DNA from: Cocos nucifera
Lineage: Eukaryota > Streptophyta > Magnoliopsida > Arecales > Arecaceae
Direction: 5' to 3'
Assembly (NCBI GenBank): GCA_006176705.1
Contig: QRFJ01000054.1
Coordinates: 3,543,080 to 3,607,079 of the forward strand
DNA length: 64,000 nt
In this document: one piece after another, positions 45,982-56,905 of the stretch
How the letters are laid out: the number at the start of each line of letters is the position of its first letter
How positions within the stretch are numbered: position 1 is the stretch's first letter
The notes under the pieces: generated by a model
Seen by the model: the letters and a program-made list of their open reading frames with translations, nothing else
The model's database searches: none
What the model was told of the DNA's origin: nothing
Program-made: the position numbers and the translations under genes

Positions 45982-47357
45982 TGTTGGTGCAGAATCTGGT
46001 TGACGCCAGATCGAGCTAGAGTGAAGGAGGAAGAGGTCGCCGCCGGTGATCTGCAAAATAAAGTCCCATCCGGAGTCGACGGTGGTGGCTCCGGCAGGAT
46101 CCTCCAATGATCAAGTCAGCTCTTCTGGCTAACAGAAATGGAGTGCTCAGGCAAGAATTCAGCAGAGTTTTGGAAAGGAGAAGAGAGCTTAGAAAAAACG
46201 TATCTGAAGGGTCTCTTTTATAGACGGAGCTTGTCGTAACTGTCTAGTAGTAAGCTCCTCAGGGCCACGTGGAGTTTGTTATGGAGAGAGGTGTCCGTTG
46301 TTGTGATGTGGCCATTCGGTAGTGGGCCGCTCGGGGCCACGTAGAGTTTGTTACGGAGAGTGGTGTCCGTTGTCACGAAGTGATCGTTCGTTGAGATTTA
46401 ATAGTCGAAGTTCAGAGGAAGCAGGCGTTGGTTGGTGAAGAATTTTGACATACATCAATTCCAAGGGAGTTCGGACTCCTAAAGGAAACACGGCTAGAGG
46501 GGATCATCCGGAAAGAATGCTAGTTGAAATCTGGAAGTAATCCACTGAAGGAATCCGGATGAAATTCGACTGATGGAGAAGTCCAGGAGGAGTCCGACTG
46601 GTGGAGAAGTTCGGCCGAAGGAGAAGTCCAGAAGGAATTCGGCTTCTGGAGGGATTCGAAAGGAGTTCGGCTCCTGGAGGAATCCGACTGAAGGAGAAAT
46701 CCGGAAGGAGTTTGGCTCCCATAGGAGCTTGACTGAAGGAGAGATCCGAAAGGAGTTCGGCTTCTGTAGAAATCTGACTGAAAGAGGAGTTTGAAAGGAG
46801 TTTTGACTCATGAAGGAACTTGACTGAAGGAGATATCCGGAAGAAGTTCGGCTCCTGTAGAAATCCGACTGAAGGAGAGATCCGGAAGAAGTTTGGCTCC
46901 TGAAGGAACTTGACTGAAGGAGATATTCGGAAGGAGTTCGGCTCCTGTAGAAATCCGACTGAAGGAGAGATCCGAAAGGAGTTCGGTTCCTGGAGGAACT
47001 TGACTGAAGGAGAGATCCGGAAGGACTTCGACTCCTGGGGGAATCCGACTAAAGGAGAGATCCGAAAGAAGTTCGGCTCCTGGAGGAACTCGACTGAAGG
47101 AGAAATCAGGAAGGAGTTCAGCTTTCGTAGAAATCCGACTGAAGGAGAAGTCCGGAAGGAGTTCGATTCCCGTAGGAGCTTGGCTGAAGGAGAGATCCGG
47201 AAGGAGTTCGGCTCCTGAAAAAGTTCGACCGTTGGAAGAGTTCGGCTGGGGTTCGGTCGCTGGAGAAAAATTTTTGATTGAAGTTCTTCCGTGATTACCA
47301 GTTGCATTAGGCTAAGCATCAGACTGGACTTCGGCGGGAGCAAAATTTATCCCAACA
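45982..47357 (-). repeat. 3' LTR of element C
   Basis: 1376 bp from TGTTGGTGCAGAATC (left, the rc of the LTR end) to TTTATCCCAACA (right, the rc of the LTR start). It holds about 14-15 copies of a 42-45 bp repeat (46570-47225) with words such as CTGAAGGAGAGATCCGGAAG and GAGTTCGGCTCCTG. Confidence 0.88.
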
Positions 47358-47399
47358 ATAATCTCCCCATTTTCGAGTTCGAAATTTGATAGAAAGGAG

Positions 47400-48235
47400 T
47401 ATAAAAAAGACGACTATCGAAGTCCTTTTTCGGGCTCTATACCGTTGAGGTTGAAGTTCGGAGGAGATCTTATCTCCAGTCGAGGTTGACGAAGATCTTA
47501 TCTTCTGTTGACGTAAACGTTGAAGCTCGGAGAAGATCTTATCTCCAGTCAAGGTTGAAGAAGATCTTATCTCCTGTTGTAGACTTGAAGCTCGGAGAAG
47601 ATCTTATCTCCAACGAGGTTGAAGAAGATCTTATCTCCTGTTGACGACGAGGAAAGATCTTATCTCCTCTGAAGCTCGGAGAGATCTTATCTCCACCGAG
47701 TTTGAAGTTGAAGGTGAAGCCGGGAGAGATCTTATCTCCAGTCGAGTTGAAGGAGATCTTATCTCCTATTGACGTAGAAGCTCGGAAGAAGATCTTATCT
47801 CCAACCGAGGTTGAAGAGTTGATCTCCGAGGTTGAAGAGAGATCTTATCTCCTATTGACGTAGAGCTCGAGGGAGATCTTATCTCCAGCCGAGGTTGAAG
47901 TTGAAGTTGAAGGAGATCTTATCTCCTATTGACATAGATTTTGAAGCTCGGGGAGATCTTATCTCCAGCCAAGGTTAAAGTTGAAGTTGAAGGAAATCAT
48001 ATCTCCTATTGACGTGAAAGCTCGGAAAAGATCTTATCTCCAGCTCAGATTGAAGGAGATCTTATCTCCTGTTGACATAGAAGCTCGGAGGAGATCTTAT
48101 CTCCAGCCGAGGTTGAAGAGATCTTATCTCTTGTTGACGTAGACGTTGAAGCTCAGAAAAGATCTTATCTCCAGCCGAGGTTGAAGGAGATCTTATTTTC
48201 TATTGTTGTCGGGCACAATGGGGCCGTTATCGGAG
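47400..48235 (-). repeat. GATCTTATCTCC array of element C
   Basis: More than twenty occurrences of GATCTTATCTCC or a close form alternate with GAAGCTCGGA and GAGGTTGAAG words, giving a composite unit of roughly 60-70 bp. It lies between the polypurine tract region and the next array. No coding meaning is apparent. Confidence 0.8.
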
Positions 48236-48239
48236 CCTC

Positions 48240-48770
48240 TCTTCTCATTCCGTCTAAAAAAAATGAGGCCTTCAACTTTGCTCACGTTAGGACGAGGTTC
48301 TCCTCCTGTTTCTAACGGACTGTGAGGGCGCATAAGGACCGTTATCAGGGCCTCTCTCCTCATCTCATCTAAAATGAATGAGGCCTTCGACTTTACTCGC
48401 GTTAGGACGAGATTCTCCTCCTATTCCTAACGAGCTGTGGGAGTGCATAAGGATCATTGTCAGGACCTCTCCCCCATCTCGTCTAAAATGAACAGTCTCC
48501 GACTTTGCTGCGAATATGACGAGTTCTCCTCCTATTCCTAATGGATTGTGGGGGCACATAAGACCATTGTCAGGACCTCTCCCCCATCTCATCTAAAATG
48601 AACGAGACCTTCGACTTTGCTCGCGTTAGGACAAGGTTCTCCTCCTGTTCCTAACCGACTGGGGGCACATAAGGGCCGTTGTCAGGGCATCTCCATCTAT
48701 CTCGTTTAAAATGAACGAGGCCTTCGACTTGCTCATGTTAGGACGAGGTTCTCCTCCTATTCCTAACATG
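48240..48770 (-). repeat. GTTAGGACGAGG array of element C
   Basis: About four to five copies of a 110-120 bp unit with CTTCGACTTTGCTC, GTTAGGACGAGGTTCTCCTCCT and TCTCATCT/CTCGTCT landmarks. They match the arrays in B (reverse orientation relative to the window) and G. Confidence 0.8.
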
Positions 48771-49127
48771 ACCACTATTGATTGTTTCTTCCCTATCATC
48801 ACATAGTTTTTGCACCAAGAAACAATGATATTGAAATGGAGTTTTATTGAAGAAAAATTACTGATAGTATATCCTCAGATTTTCTGAATTCAAAGGTCGT
48901 GGCAGCGTTCTTCCTCCGAGCTTCTTCAGGCGATAAGTTCCGGACCGGACGACCTCCTCTATTTCATATGGGCCTTCCCAATTTGGGGTAAGCTTCCTCC
49001 CTCACTGGTGGTTCTGGCTGTGGCAGCGCTCTTGGCCTATCTACTCTTGCTTTAGGCCAGCGTCTGTGGAGCATTGAGGGGGGTGTAGCTGTGAAACCTT
49101 CTGGGGGGACTTCTTCATGCCCTTCCA

Positions 49128-50076
49128 TCAGGGTTTCTTTGATGACGAGCTCGGAGAGGAGTTCCGGCTCGCTCGCGCTCGGAAAGGAGTTCGGGAGTGC
49201 TTGCGTTCGGGGGGAGTTCGGAAGCGCGGCCGAACTTCATTCGGCCTTCTACCAGTGATGTTGAAGAATTTCATTCGGTCCTCTCTGATATTCATCAGAG
49301 AATCCGAACTTCGGCACGGACGTCGGCTGCTGATGAAGTAAGCCACAAACTGATGGCTCATCAGGTCAAAGGAGAAGATCGTACCCAGCTTCAACGTCGA
49401 GTACCAGTTTCTTGCTGCTCCCTTCAAGGTAGACGAAAAAGATCGGCATAAGATGACGTCTGGTGCACCATGGAGTAGCATCATAGTCCGGAAGGTCTTC
49501 AGGTGATCGACTGGATCAGAGGTTCCGTCGTAGCTTTCAAACCGGGGGAAGCTCGAAGTTCGGCAGAATGGGCTCTTGCATAATTTGGGAAGAGAAAGGG
49601 GGATCGGTGCGAACGTCGTCATGGGGAGCTGGGGCGACGTGGCCGAGTTCTTCAATCCGCCGATCCATCTCCCGCAGTTTGTGATCGAGGACGTCGTCCC
49701 GATCGCAGATCTTGGATGGCTTCCAACTGTAGATGGGGAAGATCTCTTTCGGAGGAGAATCATGATCCGAACACGGATCCTCTGCTTTCTGTTTTTCCTT
49801 TCTAAAGGCGATGGGTATGCTAGACCGGGTGCCCTTCCTTGGAGCCGGTTCCTGACATCCTGATGGCGGGTTTCCTGATGGAATCGCCGTCGGAGGCTGC
49901 CGCATGGCCTGCACCATTTTGGTGAAGCCCTGAATCTGCTGCATCAGCAGGTTAAACTGCTCCGAATCTACCATAGCCGCTGGTGGAGGTGGTGGTTGAA
50001 ACGCCGACGATGAAGCAGAAACAGATGGATCTGGCTCAGACCTTGAAGAAGAAGGTCGGCAAGGTCGACTGAGCAT
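49128..50076 (-). pseudogene. gag of element C (frameshifted, truncated)
   Basis: The N-terminal half is open from 50076 and shows MVDSEQFNLLMQQIQGFTKM and PCSDHDSPPKEIFP. The capsid core continues in another frame from about 49560, with FESYDGTSDPVDHLKTF, LKGAARNWYSTL and FISSRRPCRSSDSLMNI. Homology then ends in unrelated residues at the internal deletion. The zinc knuckle is lost. Confidence 0.75.
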
Positions 50077-50132
50077 TCCTTTAAGAACAAGGGTACCTCA
50101 GGAGCAGAGGATCCTTCCTCTAGCGTCAATTC

Positions 50133-51592
50133 TGTTGGTGCAGAATCTGGTTAACGCCGGATCGAGCTGGAGTGGAGGAAGAGGTCACCATCGATGACCT
50201 ACAAAATAAAATCCCGTTCGAAGTCGGTGGTGATGGCTTCGGCAAGACCCTCCGACGATCAAGTCAACTCTTCTGGCCAACAGAAATGGAGTGCTCAGGC
50301 AAGAATTCAACAGAGTTTTGGAAAGAAGAAGAGAGCTTAAAGAAAACGTATCTGAAAGATCTCTTTTATAGACGGAGCTTATCGTAACCGTCCAGTAGTG
50401 GGCCGTTCGGGGCTACGTAGAGTTTGTTACGGAGAGAGATGTCCATTGTTGTAATGTGGCCATTCGGTAGTGGGCCGCTCGAGACCACGTGGAGTTTGTT
50501 ACGAAGAGAGATGTCCGTTGTTGTGATGTGGCCGTTCGGTAGTGGACCGCTCGGGACCACGTGGAGTTTGTTATGGAGAGTGGTGTCCGTTGCCATAAAG
50601 TGACCGTTTGTTGAGATTTAATAGTCGAAGTTCGGAGAAAGCAGGCATTGGTTGATGAAGAGCTTTGACATACATCAATTTCGAAGGAGTTCGGACTCCT
50701 AAAGGAAACACGGCTAGAGGGGATCATTTGGAAGGAATGCTAGTTGAAATCTGAAAGTAATCCACTGGAGGAATTCGGATGGAATTCAATTGATGGAGAA
50801 GTCCAGGAGGAGTCCGATTGGTGGAGAAGTTCGACCGAAGGAGAAGTCTGGAAGAAATTCGGCTTCTGAAGGAATTCGGAAGAAGTTCGGCTCCTGGAGG
50901 AATCCGACTGAAGGAGAAGTCCGAAAGAAGTTCGGCTCCTGTAGAAATCTGACTGAAAGAGGAGTCCGGAAGGAGTTTGCTCCTGGAAAAACTTGACTGA
51001 AGGAATATCCGAAGAGCAGCTCCTGAAATCCGACGATGAAGATCCGAAAAGAGTTTGGCTCCTGAAGAAACTGACTGAAGAGAATCCCGAAAAGATTCGC
51101 TCTGAGATCGACTGAAAAAAATCCACAAAAAGATGCTCCTACAGAAACTGACTAAAGGAAGTACCCGAAGAGTTGCTCATGGAGGAATTTGACTAAAGAA
51201 GAAATTCGGAAGGAGTTCGACTCTTGGAGGAACTCGACTGAAGGAGAAATTCGAAAGGAGTTTGGCTTCCGTAGAAATCCGACTAAAGGAGAAGTCCGGA
51301 AGAAGTTCAGCTCCCGTAGGAGCTTGACTGAAGGAGAGATCCGGAAGGAGTTCGGCTTCTGGAGGAACCTGACTGAAGAAGAGATCCGGAAGGAGTTCGA
51401 CTCCTGGAGGAATCCGACTGAAGGAGAGATCCAAAAGAAATTCGGCTCCTGAAAAAGTTCGGCCGCTGAAGGAGTTCGACTGGGGTTCGGTCGCTGGAGG
51501 AAAATTTTCGATTGAAGTTCTTCCGTGATTACCAATTGCATTAGGCTAAGCATCAGACTGAACTTTGACGGAAGCGAAATTTATCCCTAACA
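50133..51592 (-). repeat. 5' LTR of element C
   Basis: 1460 bp with the same organisation as the 3' LTR. The 45-bp array spans about 50770-51470, but 50990-51180 is disturbed by many small deletions. The right end TTTATCCCTAACA abuts the TGAAT duplication. Confidence 0.88.
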
Positions 51593-51597
51593 TGAAT

Positions 51598-52071
51598 TAT
51601 GATCAATAATTATTTATGTAATTATTTTATTTCTTAACAAGCATGATTAATTAAAAAAATGTAGAAATTTTGGAATAAAAGCAAATGATTTTTTTATAAA
51701 CACTTCCAAGTTATCTATTTTCTTGATACAATAATCATAAACAACAAACTTATATGAATAAGAATGAATATTTGGTGATTGATACGAACTCAATCTATAT
51801 ATATGGACACACAAAACACAAAATTTGTCATCTTAAATGTTTATGAGGCAGTTTTATGAGATTTGTTTAAGAAAATGATCAATTTTTCAAAGTTCCCAAG
51901 GCTTTGTGGAAGGTGTATTATATCCTTATTGAGGCTAGAGATTTTAAGCACTTATTCCACTTGATGAGAACATGATTCTTAGAAAAAAAATAGCTGCGCA
52001 CAGCCTTGGCAAAACAGTACCCAAACACTCCCTGCATTGTTGATCATTAATCCTTCTCTAAACAGTCAATC
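51598..52071. other. intronic DNA between two LTR insertions
   Basis: AT-rich host intron sequence with no recognisable feature. It separates the target duplications of element C and the solo LTR. Confidence 0.5.
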
Positions 52072-52076
52072 CTAAC

Positions 52077-53224
52077 TATTGGAGATAAACCCCACTCTCG
52101 CCGAAGTCCGGTCTGATGCTTATCTTAATGCAATCGATAATCACGGAAGAGCTTCAATCGAAAATTCTCCCCCAGTGGCCAAGCCTTAGCCGAACTCCTT
52201 CAACCGGGCTGAACTCCTCAGCGGCCGAGCCCCAGCCGAACTCCCCAAGCGACTGAACTCCTTCTCGAATTCTCCTTCAGTCGGACTCCTACGGGAGCCG
52301 AACTTCTTCCGAAATTCTCCTTCAGTCGAACTTCTACGGGAGCCGAACTCCTTCCAAACTTCTCCTTCAGCCGGGTTTCTACAAGAGCTGAACTCCTTCC
52401 GGATTCCTCCTACAGCCGGATTTCTACAGGAGCCAAACTTCTTCCGAACTTCTCCTTTGGTCGAACTCCTCCAGGAGCCAAACTCCTTCCAGATCTCTCC
52501 TTCAGTCGGATTTCTATAGGAGCTGAACTCCTTCCGGACTTTTCCTTCAATCGAACTCCTCCAGAAGCCGAACTCCTTCCGGATCTCTCCTTCAGTCGGA
52601 TTTCTATAGGAGCCGAACTCCTTCCGAACTTCTCCTTCGATCGAACTTCTCCAGGAGTCAAACTCCTTCCGGATCTCTCCTTCGGCTAGCATTCCTCCTG
52701 GATGATCCCCTCTAGCCGTATTCCCTTTGGAAGTCCGAACTTCTCTGGAATTGATATATATCGGAGTTCTTCACCAACCAACGCCTGCATCCTCCGAACT
52801 ACGGCTATTAAATCTCGACAAATAGTCGCCATTAGTCTACTACGGACAATGCTACAGGCGGCGCCTCCCTCCGTGACAGACTCCACCAGGCCTCGAGTGG
52901 CCCGCTACTAGACGGTATGATTGTCACTATCAGTCTGACGACATCTTCCTCTCCGTACCGAATTCCATGCGGCTCCGAGCGGCCTATTACCAGACGGTAT
53001 GGCCGTCACCATCANNNNNNNNNNTCTTCTTCAAAAAACTCTGTCGAACTCTCATCTGAATACTGTATTTTTGTTGGCCAGAAGAGCTGATTTGATCGTT
53101 AAAGGATCCTGCCGAAACCACCACCACCAACTCCGGATGGAACTTTATTTTGTAGATCACCGACAGCGACCTCGTCCTCCTCGACTCTAACTCGTCCCGA
53201 CGTCAACTAGATTCTGCACCAATA
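52077..53224 (+). repeat. solo LTR of the Tat family with target duplication
   Basis: It starts TATTGGAGATAAACC and ends GCACCAATA, flanked by CTAAC at 52072-52076 and 53225-53229. The 45-bp array lies at about 52230-52690. A run of 10 N (53015-53024) marks an assembly gap in the R region, where the TATA box would be expected. The LTR-LTR recombination that produced it removed the internal part. Confidence 0.88.
53015..53024. other. assembly gap (10 N)
   Basis: Ten consecutive N inside the solo LTR. The true length is unknown. Related LTRs have TATA box and U3-end sequence in this place. Confidence 0.95.
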
Positions 53225-54213
53225 CTAACCTTACAAGCCCCTTATACATCACCAACTAACTAATTAAACAACTAGAGCACTCCTAGTTCATCTCTTAAAA
53301 TGTGACCAAAATGATCGTGCTTGTACACAATACAATGTATATAAAAGAGACTAAAACAGTACAACAAAAGAAATTAGACTGCATTCAACTTACTCTAGAG
53401 ATTCAAACCTTCAAAATTCCACTTGGGGGCCATTATAGATACCCTTTTAGCATCATAAGGCATTACGCTGCAAAGAATTATTGAATGTAAATTTCTTCTT
53501 TGTGGGTAACGTGTGCATGATTTGGAAAAATGTTGGTGGAAGCAAAATGTAAAATCAAATTCTCCAATGCCTTCAGGTTCAACTTCATAAAACTCCATGG
53601 TAAAGGAATCGTCAAGGGCATATTGAAGAGCTACATCATCCCAAACATAGAGCAAAAACCTTAAGTGGACCACCCAATCTTGTGCCTCTCAATGGAAAAT
53701 ACAAACATGCACATGTCATCCCATTCAGAATGAATTCTATGAATTAATCGAATTCATATAGCCAGAGTTGGACAATTCATCACAACTTAATCAACCAGTG
53801 TGTCTTTAAGGGGCTCAATTCATCGATTCCGGTAGGATCCGGGAGGAGAAGGGAACTTAAGTAGAATATATATATTCCTGAGATGTAGATTGCTAGTTTG
53901 ATCAGGTTGATAGAGCAGATTGATTCCAAAAAATTCCTTTAGAAGTAGAAACAATATCAAACAATGTGCAAGCTAGAAAAGTACAAAAATTACCAAAGGA
54001 CTTAAAAAATATCTAGATCAACTCTCATACCCTTCTCTTTATTTTATTCTTTGTTTAAAGAATAAATCCATAAGCAATCGCGCACATCACAACGTTTCAA
54101 CAAAGAATAAATCGAACCAAATCACGAATCAGGAAAAGAAACTTTCAATCAAAAGAGAGCCAGATCGTAGAAGAAGGACAAGCCTAAGATTCGAGAGAGA
54201 GAGAGAGGGGTAC

Positions 54214-54496
54214 CCATGAGGGACGCCTCGAGGAGGTTCTGGCTCATGAGGACCTGATCGGTGGGTGTGAGAAAGCCAGTCTCGGTGGAGCGATCGCGGA
54301 TTTTGACCATGCTGTAGACGCTGGAAGCCAGGACGACGAGGACGGTGCCAGCCACGGTCTTGACCATGACAGGCCCGCGCCCGCGCTTGAGGCGGTCCAG
54401 CCCCAGGATGGCCAACTTCCGCAGCGGCGTCTTGAACAGCAGCACCACCACCATCCCCACCTCCGCCGACAGCAGCGAAAACAACAGCTGAATCAT
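54214..54496 (-). CDS. BAP31-like ER membrane protein, exon 1
   Basis: This exon encodes residues 1-94 plus the first base of codon 95. ATG 54496 begins MIQLLFSLLSAEVGMVVVLL, the first membrane segment. It continues KTPLRKLAILGLDRLKRGRG, a second membrane segment VKTVAGTVLVVLASSVYSMV (about 45-64) and the conserved PTDQVLMSQNLLEASLMG at the exon end. These are hallmark plant BAP31 motifs. The exon ends ATGG/GTACCC. The other frame over this exon is a shadow. The upstream GC-rich region to about 54600 probably contains the 5' UTR and promoter. Exon 2 lies 21.3 kb away. Confidence 0.92.
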
Positions 54497-56107
54497 TTTG
54501 CTCTCCCACCGAAACGGCTCAACCGATCACCAATCGATGGTCTCTCCTCGGGGAGAGCCTGAGCGCCGATGATGATAATTAGGGGAGATGGGAGGTGGTG
54601 GTGGACGATGTAATGGGCAGCGACAAATTTATGTATGGGGAGTCAGAGAACCACAGATTTGAACGCAGCAGCACGGGAAGAAAGTTGGAAACTTGGAATT
54701 GGGATGGGAGCAGACAAGAAAAATTTCTGAATTTTTTTGCTGCCAGGGGAGGCCGTTACGACTTACGGGCCCTATTCTGCCCTTCGTGCCTTAAACGCCC
54801 GGCATGTTAAAGCATTCTTCGAGGCACAGCTATGGTACCAAAGGGTGTTATGGACACGCGTCACGACCGGACCCAACGTCCATGTTTTCAAAAAGCTCCA
54901 TTCTCCTCCCTCGTCGTGCCATATGGGATTGATCACACTGGTGTCATCGTTGGGGCCGTACCATAATCTATTAATTAATGGACCACCTGACGTTGTCTTT
55001 GGAGCAGGTATGAAATTTTGACTAGAAAATCGGATTCGATGCGCCCATGGCCGTGAAGAAGGTCTAACCCGTGGTCCGACTTTGCGAGGTTGCATTGAAA
55101 GTGCCATGAGAACGGGAAGTTTAAGTATGATATTGCTATTATCTTAGACTATATACACGCAAGCATGGGTTGTTTTTCCCACAACATAGCCCTTTATCCA
55201 CGAGAATCCCCGGCATGACACATTGCGGTCTTTGACGTTCTAATTTTACCTTTATTTTTAATAAGATAGCACTAAAAGTTGATGTAAAATAAACCTTAAA
55301 GTCACCAGGAGGCAGGAATGATGAGAAAATGGAATTTACACTCCATAACAGGAGAAATTATATCCTGTGGCAATGCACTACATCAATCACGTGTCTCGAT
55401 TCCCGTAGGTCTCGTTAACCATGCGCTTGTCTCCGATTGACCCCTCGAGCACCTTATCTCCGTTTGTTCCTGCGATGCACTACTGATATGGTGCAGGACA
55501 TGATTTCTCCAATAGGAGAGCTAAACTACAATTTGTATAAACAAAAAAAAAAGTTTGTGGCCATGTCATCAACCATGTGTTGCTATGTGTTTTCCATTAT
55601 ATTAAGGTATTGACATGGCCAATTTGAATTAGGTGGTTGCGTGGGTAGATATCACTCTAGAGACTCAATCCTAGTTCATTGATTAATTTATTAATAAATC
55701 TTACTAATCTATAAGCCAACCAGTAATCACATACCAACCTCAAATTATGTACGAAATCAAATTTCTCTAGAAGTTCCATCTTACATGCAAGGTTTTATAA
55801 GTGCTCCAGGTGCTCTCACAATACATGTTGATAGTTGTAATGATCCAGGTCTCATCTAAAAAAATTAATCAATTAAGTTCTAGCATTCTTGTCAAACTAA
55901 AAGTTCAAATTCAATCACAAATATCAAAAGCAGCTCATAGTAAATTTCAAAAAGGCTCATGGTGTTCTCAAGTCTATATAGACTATAGATTGGGTCCATT
56001 ATGATGCCATTTGTAATGACTCAAGCTCATTCAAAAAGATTTATAGAAAGATGTTATTTGAGTTTTTTGGCCCTATATCTGTATATAAAATTTATCTGAT
56101 ACATAAT
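54497..56107. other. 5' flank of the BAP31 gene and intergenic DNA
   Basis: The first hundred or so bases are probably 5' UTR and core promoter, but I see no clear TATA box. The rest is AT-rich with no recognised gene or element. Confidence 0.45.
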
Positions 56108-56801
56108 TATTGGAGATAAATTCCGTTCCTATCGAAGTTCAGTCTGATTCTTAGCCTAATGTAATTGATAATCACAGAAGAGCTTCGATCGAAAATTCTT
56201 CCTCTAGCAGCCGAACTCCTTTTAGATACCTCCAGCAATTGAACTCCTTCCGAACTCCTCCAATGGTCGAACTCCTTCAGCAGCCAAACTCCCCATAATC
56301 ATTCAGGAAGGTCTCCGCATGAGTTCGGTCTTGTACACAGCATGAACCGATCCACACCCAAACTACCTTAGAGAAGTCCGAATTTCTCTAGAATTGATAC
56401 AGTTCAAAGGTCATCACCAACCGACGCCCATCCCTCTGAACTTTGACTATCAAATCTCAAACGGACTGGCACCTCATGATAACAAATACTATCTTCCGTA
56501 ACAAACTCCACGTGGCTCCGAGCAGCCCACTATCCGATAGTTACGGCTATCACTATCAGTTTGTTATAGGCTCCATCTATAAAAGGGACCCTCCAGATAC
56601 GTTTTCTCTAGGCTCCTTCCTCCTCTCGAAAATTTAGCAACTTTCTTGATTGAGCACTTCATTTTTGTTGGCCGAAAAAGCTAACTTGACCATCGGAGGG
56701 TCTTCCCGGAGCCACCACCCCAGACTCTGGGCGAGACTTATTTTGCAGGTCACCGACGGCGATCTCGTCTTCTCTGACGATAATCAAATTTCGTACCAAT
56801 A
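56108..56801 (+). repeat. 5' LTR of element F
   Basis: 694 bp from TATTGGAGATAAATTCC to GTACCAATA. It lacks the 45-bp array found in the other LTRs, which accounts for its shorter length. TATAAAAG lies near 56578-56585. Confidence 0.8.
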
Positions 56802-56905
56802 GTATTGATGCTAGAGAAAGGGCCCTCTGTTCCTGAGGATCTCTTATTCTTAAAGAAGTACTCAGCAGCGATCTCTCTTCTTTCTCTCTAGAGTTTTCGA
56901 AAAAA

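Larger units (their letters stand above)
45982..51592 (-). mobile_element. Tat-family element C, internally deleted (gag only)
   Basis: A complete insertion with a 5-bp target duplication TGAAT at 45977-45981 and 51593-51597. From right to left it has a 5' LTR (50133-51592), a leader with TTGACGCTAGAGGAAGG, gag (about 50076-49128), a short relic of the integrase tail (about 48880-48990), two repeat arrays, and a 3' LTR (45982-47357). Protease, RT, both RNases H and most of integrase are absent, so gag is joined near 49000-49130 to the pol tail. It belongs to the same family as A/B/F/G but has the longer LTR subtype. Confidence 0.88.
32956..54213 (-). other. 21.3-kb intron of the BAP31-like gene
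   Basis: The donor is ATGG/GTACCC at 54214/54213 and the acceptor TTTTGCAG at 32956. The split Gly codon (G/GA) keeps the frame. The intron holds at least six mobile elements: the 33790-40652 nest, the foldback at 42401, the TRIM at 43065, element C at 45982-51592 and the solo LTR at 52077-53224. The segments 32956-33789, 40653-42400, 43375-45976 and 53230-54213 show no recognisable gene. Confidence 0.85.

Noticed and set aside
46504..47343. 279-codon open frame (minus) and the 102-codon plus frame at 46910-47218
   Set aside because: Both are produced by the stop-free 45-bp array in the LTR of element C; no protein family is matched.
47400..48770. A CRISPR-like regular repeat pattern
   Set aside because: The units are contiguous tandem repeats inside a plant retrotransposon, with no unique spacers.
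54129..54509. 126-codon Gly/Arg-rich frame overlapping BAP31 exon 1
   Set aside because: It is an out-of-frame shadow; the 54496 frame encodes the conserved BAP31 N-terminus and has a proper donor site.
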